This document shows, piece by piece, positions 49,905 through 61,741 of a DNA stretch of 64,000 nt. A model generated the notes under the pieces. It searched no databases, had not been told where the DNA came from, and worked only from the letters and a program-made list of their open reading frames with translations. The position numbers were made by a program, and so were the translations under genes. This DNA is from Tritrichomonas musculus (lineage: Eukaryota; Parabasalia; Tritrichomonadida; Tritrichomonadidae), in NCBI GenBank assembly GCA_039105265.1, contig JAPFFF010000003.1, positions 6,448,001 to 6,512,000 on the forward strand, in the 5' to 3' direction. Position 1 is the first letter of the stretch. Each line of letters starts with the position of its first letter.

Positions 49905-52034
49905 ATGTCAACTTCTCAAAAAAATGATCATGATCAAATAGAAAAAGGACAAAAAACTGAAAATTCATTATTTCAAACTGAATTATCTAATCCCAAAATA
50001 TCGTCTTCGGAACAACCAGAAAATGATAAAGATCCAAAACAAAAAATAGAAAATGAAGAAGATACAAATGAAAAAATTAATCAAAAAATTATAATTAATG
50101 CTGACCTCATAAAAGATACAGTCACAAATAACAATGACTCTCAAGAAAGAACAAATGAAGAAAAAATAGACAATGATTTAAAAGATGAATGCCAATTAAA
50201 TCAAAACGTTTGCTTAACAAATATAACAACAACAATAAATAATCAATTGACAAAAGATAATGAGTCTAATAATAATGAATTACCACCATCATCAAAAAAG
50301 AATGAAATAAAAACCAAGACTTCAAATATTGATCGAAATAAAAATAAAAGGTACTCATATATTCAAGAAATAAAATGCATTCCGGACTCAATCAAATACA
50401 ACAAATTTGTCGAAAATCGATATGGAGTATATACTGGAACCCAAAAGTCAGTAAAAATACCAAAAGCTGCAATGTCAAAGAAAGATTATCATGCTAAAGA
50501 ACCAACAAAACTTGATGATCTTACTTTGAAATTGTTAAATGGTGACGAAGAGGTGATACAAAAAATCAGAAACAGTCGCAAAATAAATCCAAACCTCAAT
50601 AACTCAATAAAAAAAGATGAAAACAATAATGCGAACAAAGCAACTAATAGAAATCAAGAAAGTGATTTGATTCTTGATAAAAAGAGCAATAATGAAAATC
50701 CTGATGATTTGCAAGACAATGAAAATAAAGGTGAAAATTCAAATGAAAATCAAAATCATTTGAATGGTGAAGGTGTTATTATCAAAAAAGAAGAGAACAA
50801 TAATGAAGTTAATAATAATAATGAAGAAAGTAGTGGTGAAGATGATGGAGATGATGATAATTTGCCTACACTTGAAGATTTAAAGAGAACTGCAGGGAAG
50901 CTTCGAGAATTCGAAAGAGAAATGATAAGCAAAGGCAACTATGCTGATGCAAAGAAGGCATCTCTTACGTTACAAATGATAAATAAAGAAATATATAAAC
51001 AACAAAACTTCTCCAGAAACAAAGGAACAATAGAACAGCTTGTTTCAAAGAGAAACGAATTAAAAGCTCTTTTAAATTCGACGACTGAAGAGTTTGATAA
51101 CATGATAATTGATCATGAACAAAACACCATTTCAAAACTCGATCAAATTGCATTACAACAGCAGCAAGAACTTGAAGAATTTGATAAAAATATTCCAAAG
51201 GACCTCCCTCCACTTTTTAAACGAAACTCTGTTTCATATTTAAAAATGAGATCTAAGGAGAAATATTTGGCCTTAACGAGAGATTTTGATGAAGCTATGT
51301 CATTACAAAAAAAAGCTGATGTTATTGAAAAAGAAGAAGAGCAATTAAATTTTGAAAAAATGGATCAATATTATCGATCTAAAAGGAAGAAGCTGATAAT
51401 GAAACAACGGAATGCAATCGAAAATTATATTCAATATTCAGATATGCGAAAAGGTGAAATGCTAAACTTAAGAGAAGTTGCCATTCGTGGTACAACGAAT
51501 CGAATCAAAAACCTCGAAAATCAGATTAAAATTGAATGCGAAAAAAGAGGTATTAGACAAAGTGAAATTAATTACGATATTGTTGACGAATCTCGAATTG
51601 AACTGATTAAAAGGAAGGAAAACGAAAATCCAATCTCATATAAAAGAACGGCTACATCTAAAAGCCAAAGAAACAATCAGACTCCTTCTTCTTCAACATC
51701 TGCAACTTTTACGCCTAATTCGCCTTTATCCCAACGAAATTCTACAACTAATTCGCAGTCAAGTATTGGATCTAGAAGTTCATTAACAATTAAAAAGCCT
51801 AGGATTAAAACACCTTCTTCTTTATCATATTCTGTTGATTCAAAAAGGAAGAAGAGACCAAATAAGCCCATAAAAACCGCAAAATTTAATAATAGTAATA
51901 ATAATGTTAATCAATCACTTCAAATAGATAATAATGAAGAGTCAAATATCACTAAAATGTCAGAAATTGGAGTTAATACAAAAACTGAAGATGAAAATAC
52001 TCAATTATTAAATTCTGAAGAAAATGGAAAGTGA
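49905..52034 (+). CDS. Long coiled-coil protein with disordered acidic N-terminus
   Basis: 709 residues, ATG 49905 (GATCAATG context). Residues 1-300 are Asn/Lys/Glu-rich and disordered. Residues 310-580 form a continuous helical domain: LPTLEDLKRTAGKLREFERE, then DLPPLFKRNSVSYLKMRSKE, KYLALTRDFDEAMSLQKKAD and a long basic coiled coil. The last 130 residues are Ser/Thr/Pro-rich with basic clusters (KSQRNNQTPSSSTSATFTPN). The 'LPP.F..S..YL.MR..EK..A....F.EA..L...AD' pattern is, from memory, that of a coiled-coil family multiplied in trichomonads with no assigned role. A cytoskeletal role is a guess. Confidence 0.6.
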   Translation: MSTSQKNDHDQIEKGQKTENSLFQTELSNPKISSSEQPENDKDPKQKIENEEDTNEKINQKIIINADLIKDTVTNNNDSQERTNEEKIDNDLKDECQLNQNVCLTNITTTINNQLTKDNESNNNELPPSSKKNEIKTKTSNIDRNKNKRYSYIQEIKCIPDSIKYNKFVENRYGVYTGTQKSVKIPKAAMSKKDYHAKEPTKLDDLTLKLLNGDEEVIQKIRNSRKINPNLNNSIKKDENNNANKATNRNQESDLILDKKSNNENPDDLQDNENKGENSNENQNHLNGEGVIIKKEENNNEVNNNNEESSGEDDGDDDNLPTLEDLKRTAGKLREFEREMISKGNYADAKKASLTLQMINKEIYKQQNFSRNKGTIEQLVSKRNELKALLNSTTEEFDNMIIDHEQNTISKLDQIALQQQQELEEFDKNIPKDLPPLFKRNSVSYLKMRSKEKYLALTRDFDEAMSLQKKADVIEKEEEQLNFEKMDQYYRSKRKKLIMKQRNAIENYIQYSDMRKGEMLNLREVAIRGTTNRIKNLENQIKIECEKRGIRQSEINYDIVDESRIELIKRKENENPISYKRTATSKSQRNNQTPSSSTSATFTPNSPLSQRNSTTNSQSSIGSRSSLTIKKPRIKTPSSLSYSVDSKRKKRPNKPIKTAKFNNSNNNVNQSLQIDNNEESNITKMSEIGVNTKTEDENTQLLNSEENGK

Positions 52035-52109
52035 AGTTCACTGTTTTCATGAACATCAAAAAAAAATTGAGGATAGAAAATGCAAGTGCTAATTAATTCT
52101 TTTTTCATT

Positions 52110-52874
52110 ATAGTAATTCGAAAGGTGCATCTTTCCATTACTTAGTGACAAGGATATAAATTTTGCTTTGAGAGCATATGCTCGTTTGTTGATAAACTTG
52201 ACAGCAAAGAACTCTATAAGTTCAAAAGTGATTCTTGTTTAAGGCTTTGAAGATTTCTTAATTCAAAAGCCAATGTTAACATTTAAACATCTTTAATCAG
52301 CAGATATCGTGAGAGGATTGTTTTCCCGATTTCTATTTATGCGGTGTTTAAATCTTATAATCAATATCACAACATCTTTATGACTCCTCAATTTCAGATT
52401 TTTGCGGCATTTTTGCTGATTGCATTGAAAGCAGAATAAACGACCTTCAAAAAAAAAAAAAAAAAAGATTTCAAAGTTTCTCAAGATGTTGCAGGAAAAA
52501 TAATCAAAGCGCTTGATGGTGATAAACAACTTACAATGTTCTTCCAACCAGTTGTCACTCTTCATGACAAATTCGAAGTTGTCGCAAATGATCATTTAAC
52601 CCAAACTTTAATAGCACAAACTCTATCCGATTATAACTTGAGAAACGCTCTCGTCTTTGTTCGTGAAACTTGCCTCACCTCATGCCATAACATACCATAC
52701 CAACCATTTGTTAACAAGTTATTCTATAAACATAGGAGTTTATTATCTTTGAATTTAGTCAAAGAAGAAATTGGTCAAGATAGACGCGCTGTATCAATTC
52801 TTCATCCACTCTTCAACGAGCTCGTTTTGAAGATTGGAAAAGACAACAAAGAATTTATCGCTCTCCTTCCATAA
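52110..52874 (+). pseudogene. Decayed gene; clean C-terminal reading frame from about 52440
   Basis: One frame is open at 52287-52436 (SRYRERIVFPISIYAVFKSY), hits TAA 52437-52439, then continues in the same frame through an 18-A run to the stop at 52872-52874 (DFKVSQDVAGKIIKALDGDK...RRAVSILHPLFNELVLKIGK). Further upstream a second frame reads SDKDINFALRAYARLLINLT with stops. So there are at least two stops and one frame change. If transcribed, ATG 52536 would give a 112-residue product. GC and codon use are somewhat higher than its neighbours. No family recognised. Confidence 0.4.
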
Positions 52875-53306
52875 ATTATATAATTTGAATAAATTCATTT
52901 ATTTTTATTCTTATTTTCAACTTATCACCTTTTTTCAATAAATAAAAAAAAAAAAAAAAATGAGAGGATGCAAAATAATAATCGGTATGGTGAAATAACT
53001 TCCTTATTGACCTAAACTTTTTCCGAAATAATAATTATTGTATCTTTTTTTCTATGAGTTTTTTCAATATTGAAATGTTTACAAAATAATTATATTGAAT
53101 TTTTTTATACAAATTCCAGATATTTCCCTTTTGGACAATATTATTTAGCTTTTAAAACATTTTTTAGGCTCATATAATCAATATTTCTTTAATAAATAGT
53201 ATTCTTGAATGAACAAATGGCGATTGAATATAATATTTTGTGGTCAACGAAAGAGACTTCTCTTTTTGATTATAAAAGCAAACTTTTGAGCTGATAATCA
53301 CAATAC

Positions 53307-53341
<35 letters not shown>

Positions 53342-53476
53342 GGAGGCATGTTATTTATTGTTTCAAATTTTATTCACAATTTTTCCGACTCAAAGTGAAT
53401 TTCCAAGTCAAGTAAGATTTTATATTTAAATTTTTCAGTCGAAAAACTGCTTAAAATTTTCATTTCAAAATATAAA

Positions 53477-53836
53477 ATGAGTGATAAGCTACAAAAACAA
53501 CCAAAAACCCTTCAAGCAGAATTCGAACAAAAATTTGTACAAGAGAAATTAAACGATTTTGAACCAACTAGTTGTAAAGCATGGACAAAATTAACTTCAC
53601 GATTTGGACCAAAAATATCGCAGGAAGAACTATTAAGCCTCGCAGAAGTTGTGTCGCATCAATTAGAAATAGAACTTTACCGTGAATATAAAAGACGAAA
53701 AAATATGTTGATTAAATGGTTTGATGAGAATTTAGATCTAGTCTGGCCGTATATTGAAAAACATATTATCATTACAGATATACATGGTAACCCAATCGAA
53801 TGTTCAGAAAAAACTAAAGTTAAAAAAGAAGAATAA
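53477..53836 (+). CDS. Small uncharacterised charged protein
   Basis: 119 residues, ATG 53477 with TCATTTCAAAATATAAA upstream. It is mostly helical with two Trp-rich helices (KAWTKLTSRFGPKISQEELL, KWFDENLDLVWPYIEKHI) and a short acidic/basic tail. No signal peptide or membrane span. A 29-T homopolymer (53309-53337) lies 140 bp upstream. No function recognised; intact frame and good start context support a real gene. Confidence 0.55.
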   Translation: MSDKLQKQPKTLQAEFEQKFVQEKLNDFEPTSCKAWTKLTSRFGPKISQEELLSLAEVVSHQLEIELYREYKRRKNMLIKWFDENLDLVWPYIEKHIIITDIHGNPIECSEKTKVKKEE

Positions 53837-55184
53837 TTAAATTAGAATTAGTATAATATTTAATAAAAAGGTTTTATTTACGTAAAAAAAAGCATTATTG
53901 TGTTTCTTATACGCCTTTTTTTATTTATTTATTTTTTAAAATTCATTGAAATGATTCATATGTAATTTTGGAAATAAAAAAAGAAAACTAGACTAAACCA
54001 AAATAATATTTTTTTAAGTAAATATTAAAAAATGAATAAAGTCCATTGAGCTATTAGAATATCTAAGCCAAACGTACAAATCTTTTACAAAATACTTTTA
54101 TATATACGAATAATTTTTGAATTTATACATTTAGAGTATAATATCAAATATATTTGAATTTAATTTAGTTATTCTGAAGATATTATAATTTATTTGGTAA
54201 GAATAACTCTTTCAAAAACAATTCAATTTTTTGATATACAATTATCAAAAAGTTTGACTCTTTATCTATAATTTGAATTAACTTTTCTTTTATGGTAATA
54301 AGAGTACACTTACCGGTTTACCGGAAATAGAGTGAAGCTTTCAGTAAAACATCGGCATTTATTTTTTGATGATATTATAGCATACTTTTCAAAAAATCAT
54401 TCTAAATTAAATATGTTTGATGCTTGTTATAATGTCAAATTAGAATACCAGTTTCATTATATAATTTTTTTATTTCATTATATAAATTCTATTTTATATT
54501 TAATTATCTTAAGCCAAAAAAAATATTAAATGTCATAGCTTAAAATTTTAACTCAAAATTATAATTATTATATCAATATAGAATTCCCGGTAATTACCAG
54601 TAATCATAAAAAAATACATTTTACTACTTTTGAAATAATAAAGTATTATATCTAAATATTTGATGAAAACGCAATATTGGAATGTAAAGCTAACATATAC
54701 TTATTTTGCATAAGATATTAATAGTTTAATGTCATGAAAGGTTCATTCTCATCAAATTAAAATGAAAAATCAAAAAATAAACAAATTAATCAACTTTTTC
54801 AAAAACTGGCTGTTGGGATTTGAACCATTTTTCATTGGTTAACGTAATAATATCATATAAACGAAATATTTTGAAATAAAAACAAATTGTAAGACAATTA
54901 TTTCAAAACTGCATATTTATATGAAAATGTCCTTTTAAAATATGAATGCTTAATATCATCAATAACTTAACAAATTATTAAGTATGTAATCAAAATATGA
55001 GAAGGAAATATAGGTTTTTCTTGAAGTTGATGAAAATATTCAATTTTTTGAAAAGATGCATAAAATTGTATTTAGGTATCATTTATAAATTCTTTTAAGC
55101 ATAGTGAACATTTTGATATCAAAATATTTTATATTAACACATTAGATGTTGAATTAACAATCATTGAAGCTATCTTTTTTTGAG
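53837..55184. other. Gene-free stretch with one small inverted repeat
   Basis: TTACCGGTTTACCGGAAAT near 54310 is imperfectly inverted near 54585-54603 (CCCGGTAATTACCAGTAA), outlining a possible 290-bp MITE without a clear TSD. The frame at 54332-54529 lacks an ATG and is not counted. Confidence 0.4.
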
Positions 55185-55192
55185 GGAAAAAA

Positions 55193-55993
55193 AGAGGTAT
55201 ATCAACCAAAATATTTATCACAAAAAGTTATTAAAAAATTATCAAAAATATAATTATATCTTTTTTTAAATTCATTCAATTATAATAATAATAATATAAT
55301 TATTAATAATGCTTTGTAATATAAATATTAATTTTTTTATATTTGATTACATTGAGTATTATTCTTGATACAAGATTATGTCAAAATATTTTTTGATAAA
55401 GCAAACATATATAATCTTTTTATTTATTCAATATTTTTAAAATCACTTATTAGAACAGTATTATAAATTTCATAGTTATAATTCTATTGGATGAAAAATA
55501 TTTCATGAAAAAGTTGAAAGAGTTTCTGCATATTTTCTTTGTTTTTCTCATTTCTGAATAAAATAAAGCACTCCAATTGTTTTTCCCTTGTTAATTTTTT
55601 AAAAATCTATATTTTAAGAAGATTAGCTAGAATTTTAAAAAAATAAATGTTTTTTGAAAAATTTTGAATAGAAAATCATTTATAAATTGAAATTTGTGAG
55701 AAAAAATAAAATTTGTTTTATATAAAAAATATATTATAATAATTAAATATAATAAAATAATAAAATATAATTTTATTTGATTATTTAATATTGAGACCCT
55801 TGTACGATTTCTATATGATCATTGAAAAAAATTCAATTAGACTATCTATAGAAAAAACAAATCTGAGGAAAAACTCGAAACTCAACAGAAGAAACGAATC
55901 AGATTTGGTAGAATTTTATTAATGGATGCTTTTATAATCTAAATCCTAAATTATGAGTTTCGCTTATTGTTCATTCTTGGTTGACATGCCTCT
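55193..55993. mobile_element. AGAGGY-family TIR element, copy 2, 8-bp TSD
   Basis: Left end AGAGGTATATCAACCAAAA, right end the inverse of AGAGGCATGTCAACCAAGA. The exact TSD GGAAAAAA is at 55185-55192 and 55994-56001. Termini match copy 1 (27793-28984) while the interior differs. Non-coding. Confidence 0.85.
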
Positions 55994-56001
55994 GGAAAAA
56001 A

Positions 56002-57014
56002 AAAACAATAATCATAGTTGCGACATTTTTAATCTAAGAAGAGCACAGTTAAACGACTTAATAACGCTATATTTAATCACTAAAGGCATAAACATTTAAA
56101 GAAAACCTTATTTGGAATACAATTAAAGAAAAGTAGCTCATGACTAGTATACATTGTTGTTGTGTGTTGGTCGTTTGTTTAACTTTGACTAATATTTGTA
56201 CATTGGCATTATTATAATATAAAAAAAAAATTATGTTTATCATTTTTATTAATATTTTAATTTTCATCAAGCATTATATTAATAGATTCATATTTGATAA
56301 TACGCAAAGATGTAATTATGATTTCCTTTTTTTGAATGGTTGATTCTATCGAATGCAATGTGGTATTTATTTTGCTTATGACGAGTTTTATCTTTATATG
56401 CCCTCAAAAATATGAAAGTATGCAGAGTAAAGAGTGCAGAATGCACACTCTTTAATTTTACTAAACATTTTCATGCTATATTTAACAAAAATTGAAATCA
56501 TCTATTTATGAAAAAAATGAAATTGAATTATCTTTCTTCATTAATAAGGAAATTGGACTAATCTTCTACCACTATTCTTATATTTTATATAATACTTTTT
56601 GTTCGAAAAATTTGTGTTTTTTAATTGAATAGTTTATTTCTTAACGTACAAATAAATCATATAATGAATTATTGAAAAAGTTAGATTCACTTTACTTTTA
56701 CTTTTTTAAATACTAAATCTAACTTTTTGAAAACGATAAGGTAAAATTTCTAAATCTTTTAGGTCAATTTGTCCCAAGCTGAATGATTTTTTTTCTGAGA
56801 AACATTGAAAAAAATTGAATGTTGTCCCAAGCATTTTGAATCCGACTTTATACAATTTCAAAAAAAATTCAAAAAAAAAAGCTATAAATTATATTAATTT
56901 TGTTTAAAATAGTTTTTTGAGATTGGCTTAAAACAAATAGATAAATAAAGCTGATTAATCTAACAAAAAAATTCAATGTTTACGATAAATTCTCTTTTTT
57001 GAATTCACTTTTTA
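56002..57014. other. Gene-free region upstream of the hydrophobic-protein gene
   Basis: No gene seen. TTGTCCCAAGC occurs twice (about 56768 and 56822), 190-250 bp before the start codon, and could be a regulatory repeat. Confidence 0.3.
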
Positions 57015-57698
57015 ATGTCATCCTTCTACAAAAATCAGCTTCAAACATATATAGGTGCAACTCTTGCCGACATGGCAACAGGTGTTTTTATGAATGGTTT
57101 GAGTGGTCAAGGAACGCAAATCAATTGGGGAAACGCTTTATTAAATGGACTTCAAACTGGAACTAACTTTGTTGCATATCCAATTGCAGTCGATATACTA
57201 GAAAGGAGTTCAAAATCTTACAAAGAGCTAAAAAGTGATTTTGATGATCCTAAAAAGAGCACTTTCTCAGTTAAGACCAAAGTATATTTAACAAATGCAC
57301 TTGTTACATCTGCTTTAATCACAACAGTTAATTTTCCATTAAGCAAAGTTCAAGAAGCTTTTCAAGGTAAGAAGGAGAAGACAAACATTCCAAATGAGCT
57401 TGTCAACTTTTATGCTAATGGTATTTTGGGAAACATTGGCTATCCACTTGTTGCAAACACCTTATCAGCTAAGATTCCCGAATCTAAAAATTCACTCAAA
57501 AGTTATTTGAGAGCAACATATATTAATCTTGCTGGTAGTTTCGGAGGAACTGTTTTTAACTTACCTCTTTCTGTGCTTCGTGATCATATTCCAGCCTCTA
57601 AGTCAATTCTTGGTTTCCGTGATGCGATTGTACCAATTGTCTGTACTCAAGATTTCTTATCTCATTTCTCTGGTGTTCTCAAATGCATCTCAGAGTAA
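57015..57698 (+). CDS. Uncharacterised Gly/Ala-rich hydrophobic protein
   Basis: 227 residues, ATG 57015 with TCACTTTTTA just upstream. Several moderately hydrophobic, Gly-containing helices are visible (YIGATLADMATGVFMNGLSG, VTSALITTVNFPLSK, LAGSFGGTVFNLPLSVL) separated by charged loops (FQGKKEKTNIP). It has the look of a small multi-span organelle membrane protein. A hydrogenosomal location is possible but no presequence is evident. I do not recognise the family. It is convergent with the chromo-shadow-like gene. Confidence 0.6.
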   Translation: MSSFYKNQLQTYIGATLADMATGVFMNGLSGQGTQINWGNALLNGLQTGTNFVAYPIAVDILERSSKSYKELKSDFDDPKKSTFSVKTKVYLTNALVTSALITTVNFPLSKVQEAFQGKKEKTNIPNELVNFYANGILGNIGYPLVANTLSAKIPESKNSLKSYLRATYINLAGSFGGTVFNLPLSVLRDHIPASKSILGFRDAIVPIVCTQDFLSHFSGVLKCISE

Positions 57699-57820
57699 TT
57701 TAAAGGATTAGATTATTTTTGCTTAATCGATTAATAAATTTGATGATTTCATTTTATTTTATTTTTTTATTTTTTATTAAATATAAAATTAAAAAAGGTA
57801 TAACAAACATGAAATTTAGA

Positions 57821-58054
57821 TTATCTAAAATGCTCGCTGAAATTTAAACGGCTTTCTAAAAAGTTAATAAGGTCTGATTGATATTTCGGGAGTAAATTTT
57901 CTGCTAATACGGTATAATATTTTGGATCATCTTTAAATTGAACAGCAAGTGTAAGGCGATCTGTCCCATCTACAAATCCAAGAATATGTATCTCTTTTTT
58001 TTCATCGGCATGGCTTGAATTTTTCTTCTTTTTTGAATCTTTCTTTCCTTCCAT
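57821..58054 (-). CDS. Stand-alone chromo-shadow-domain-like protein
   Basis: 77 residues. After a basic head (GKKDSKKKKNSS) comes one domain of about 55 residues. HILGFVDGTDRLTLAVQFKD matches the start of HP1 chromo shadow domains (I.GA.d..GeL.f.ikwK), and YQSDLINFLESRLNFSEHF matches their end (P..VI.FYE.RL.W). There is no chromodomain or AT-hook. Chromo shadow domains dimerise and bind PxVxL peptides in heterochromatin proteins; a mini-protein of this kind could dimerise with, or compete with, full HP1. Assignment is by pattern and would need a profile search. Confidence 0.5.
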   Translation of the reverse strand: MEGKKDSKKKKNSSHADEKKEIHILGFVDGTDRLTLAVQFKDDPKYYTVLAENLLPKYQSDLINFLESRLNFSEHFR

Positions 58055-58157
58055 CTATTTGCAAATAATTAAATGATTTATTTTTAATTCAATTTTTATT
58101 ACGGGTTTTTCGAAAAAAAAAGTTTTTTCGAAAAAAATACAATTTTTCAGAAAAAAG

Positions 58158-60029
58158 ATGGGTGAGGAAACTATAAAAATAACGTATTTTAATATTTTTA
58201 TTTTCTAAATATCTTTTTTGAAAAAACATTTTCAGTTAAAATACATTAGCTGTATAATTTATTTTAGTATTTAATATTTAAATAAAGCATTAAAGCAAGA
58301 TTATCAAAAAAATTAGAAAAAAATTCATTTTTTAATATCTACAATAAAAGATAATATTTTTTAGATATCTTAAGGTATTATTATTATGCATGATTAAATA
58401 GCATGATTAGTACTTTTTATATTAACTTTATACTTTAAATTTGTGATATTTCAAGCAAAATATGACAAAAATCAATCTTTTCAATGTCTAAACAAAATAT
58501 TTCTTAATTTAAAGTAATAATCATCATTTTATTACATTTAATTAGTAGTATACTTAAATTTAAAAGAAATCGGCTCGAGCATCCCATCTATAAACTTCGT
58601 TAAAATTATGAGCATGATATTTCATCATTCAACAAATTGATGATTTATATACTTTTGTTATTTATTATATATTTATTTTAATACTTATATAATAGATAAA
58701 ATATCAAATATATACATTTGTATTCATAATAATAATATTTTTAATAATTGTATGCACATTCATATTTGAATACTTCGAGACCTATTCAATTTTCTTTTTT
58801 CAATACTAATTATTGAATAGGTTTCTCAATATATTAAATATAACATATCACATTATTAAAAAATAAAATATCTTCATAAATAAATATATATTATTAAATA
58901 AAATAGTAATTATTATTTTTATTTAATAGATATAAATAATATACAATAGTATATCTCATAAAATATACATGGAATGCAATTTGATTTGCAAATGTTTAAA
59001 AATGTCTAAATTACAATTTCATTCAGCAGAGAATATCTAATAATAATAAATTGATCATTATCTACGATAAATTTTTCTTGACATGATAACAAAAAAATAA
59101 AAATATCAAATTTTTATAGAAATATGAAGATAGAAATAAAAGAATAGATATGATGAAATGTATCATTTGATCAAATCAATAATAACTGATGATTACAATC
59201 CTAACTCTGAGAATAATGTCTTATATCAGTTGATTAGAGTTACTATTTTAAAAAATGAATGAACTAAAAGAAATAAAGAATGAGATGACTAATAAGCTTT
59301 AAAATGTTGAAAAATATTAGACAAAGAATACATTCTCACAAAATCAAAAAATAATATCAAATAGTCAATACTTTGTTATTTATATCGAAATAATTCTGCT
59401 TTTTTCATCTATATAATAGAAATTTACTGATATAGACAAAAGTTAAGACAAGCAAATAGAAATAAATTTTCCAAACCTTTAAAAATCTCAGTTATTACTC
59501 TAATATTTTTTAAAATGTGGCCAAACTTTGTATATAATACTGAAAAAAATTGGTTTTATGACCAATAATTCATGAAAACTAAGTATTTCATACTGATAAA
59601 TGAAATTATTTGCGATGAAATGCCAAATTTAGAAATTATTTTAAAAATATATGATTATATGTTTGTATAAATACAAAATTAAAATAAATACTATTAATAT
59701 GGCTTTAATAATTCAAACGATATTTAATATTAAGAAAGAAAACTTAATTTTATTTTTCCAATTTTTATATTAAACATATAAAATATCAAATTCAGTATAT
59801 TGATAATAAAATAACCTAGTATTAGCTCAAAATATCAATTTTATATTTTTTTGTAAACTCAGAAAAATTGAGAACATTTTTGCAATCTTTAATTTATAAA
59901 TATAGCTGGGATGGTGGAACAAATTTTAATAATATTGTGTATTATTAATAGTTATTATGTATTGAATTTAAATATTTATTATTAAGCATATTCATCATTA
60001 TTTGGTTTTCTTTTAGTTACTACACCCAT
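58158..60029. mobile_element. 1.9-kb TIR element, 8-bp TSD
   Basis: The left end ATGGGTGAGGAAACTATAAA is imperfectly inverted at the right (inverse of ATGGGTGTAGTAACTAAAAG). The exact TSD GAAAAAAG is at 58150-58157 and 60030-60037. The interior is AT-rich without ORFs. Confidence 0.7.
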
Positions 60030-60139
60030 GAAAAAAGTTGATTTTTTGGAAAAATTTTTGTGAATTTATTTGGCCAGACGATCAAAAATCATTCAAAACG
60101 TTTTCCGAAAAAACTACTTTTTTCGGAAAAACTTTATTT

Positions 60140-61474
60140 TAGTGTGGCGATTTGATTTCAGAGCCATTCTGAATTTTCTCAGAAATTTAAATGATGGCTC
60201 TGAATTTTTTGAATTTTTATAAGTAAATTTTTTTTTTATCAATTTATTAAAATATTAAGCACTTTTATTTAAAAAAAATAAAAATATACCATATAGATAA
60301 TAAATTACATGCTTTTTATAAAACAAAATGGAGTTTAAACAAACATTTTTATGATTAATAAGTATATAATATTTGAATTTTTTTAGAAATAAAGATAATA
60401 TTTTATACAAGAAATATGAATTTATCATGTAGTATCCTTAATCATTGCATTGAAATCTTGTATAATTCAATATTTGATTGAAATTTCAAATAATATAATT
60501 TAGATCTTTGAAATAAATCATTTTATTACCGGATAATATTATTTTTTATGCATCAATAAATGTATTAAAAACTTTTCAGGAAGGAATCATAGCCAAAATC
60601 TCCTAAATAATGAAAAATTTAATGATCTTACATTTTTGATATAAAAATCTAGCTACCTTATTCAATATTATTCAATTTGGGTTATTTATGAAAAAAACAT
60701 TTATGATTTTTTGCTCCTTTCTTTGATAATAAATAGCTTCCGCATAATTGGCATTGATATACTTTAGAAACATGGATTTTATCTTCCATAATCAATCTGA
60801 TTTCGATGAAAATATTATTATATTGATTTTGTATATTGTTGTTTTAATCATATTGGGATGCCACAATGTTATTTCTTGCATTTTTACAAAAATATAAGCG
60901 ACCAAATAAATCATCAAATATGATTTCAATGAACTCATATAATTTTTAAAATGAAAAAGTTTTAAAAATTGAACGTCGCTCTGAATATTTTTCAATACCC
61001 AAACTATGATTTTTATTTGTTTTGCCTATTTTGAAAGAATGAATGCGAATTATTAAAAATGAATGCTATATTAATATTTCCCATGAGGTTTTATTTTGAT
61101 AAAGCATGTTTTAAATAATGAAACCAGACTTTTTTTGAATATATATTTTTAATTAAATAAGATAGATAGACCAAATAAAAGCATTATACATATGCATATA
61201 TATATTTTTATATAATTTTAAATATATTGCCTTTCTTAAAACTCTAAATTTCCCCATAAAAATAGATCATTATATTATTTAATTCGACAAAAATCGCATA
61301 AATCAGAGAATAATGATTTTTATATTTTTGTTTAATAACATATACCAAATATTTAAAATTATATTATATAATTTTTTTGCATAGCAGGTCAAGAATTTAA
61401 TATATATCGATTTGTTTATAAACCAAATATCATCACAAAAATGTTTGAATGACCTCATACAAATCGCCACACTA
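60140..61474. mobile_element. hAT-like TIR element, 8-bp TSD, with zinc-finger relic
   Basis: TAGTGTGGCGATTTG (60140-60154) is perfectly inverted at 61460-61474. The exact TSD CTTTATTT lies at 60132-60139 and 61475-61482. The (T/C)A(A/G)NG start with an 8-bp TSD is the hAT pattern. A hairpin CAGAGCCAT/ATGGCTCTG lies just inside the left end, and another (TTTTCCGAAAAAA/TTTTTTCGGAAAA) just outside it. A short zinc-finger frame survives at 60682-60789. Confidence 0.8.
60682..60789 (-). pseudogene. C2H2 zinc-finger fragment inside the hAT-like element
   Basis: A 35-codon frame (ATG at 60789) reads VYQCQLCGSYLLSKKGAKNH then KCFFHK, a C-x2-C-x12-H-x4-H finger, followed by a stop. Coding-like sequence extends somewhat upstream of the ATG. 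It is probably a remnant of a DNA-binding domain encoded by the element. Confidence 0.45.
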
Positions 61475-61741
61475 CTTTATTTTTTAAGCAAAAAGTATTT
61501 TTTTCGAAAACCTCCTATTTTACAAAGAATTCAAGAACTTCGCTATTCATTTGAAATCTTAATAGATGAAAAAGCAAATTTTATTTGTGAAAAAAATAAT
61601 AATATAATGGCTAGATTATTAACTCGGTATTTTAGTATATAATTATTGAATTTGAAAAATGATAAGGACAATTTATAAATAAGAATAAAAAATTAATTAT
61701 TATCTTAGCTATTAATTTGGAAAAAAATGTTCATATCAATA

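Noticed and set aside
52293-52595. 100-codon minus frame with poly-Phe
   Set aside because: Antisense to the decayed gene; the Phe run is the complement of an 18-A tract.
54332-54529. 65-codon frame
   Set aside because: Starts with GTG and lies in a small inverted-repeat element; no homology seen.
61412-61642. 76-codon frame
   Set aside because: No ATG at its start and it crosses the boundary of the hAT-like element, so it cannot be an ancestral gene.
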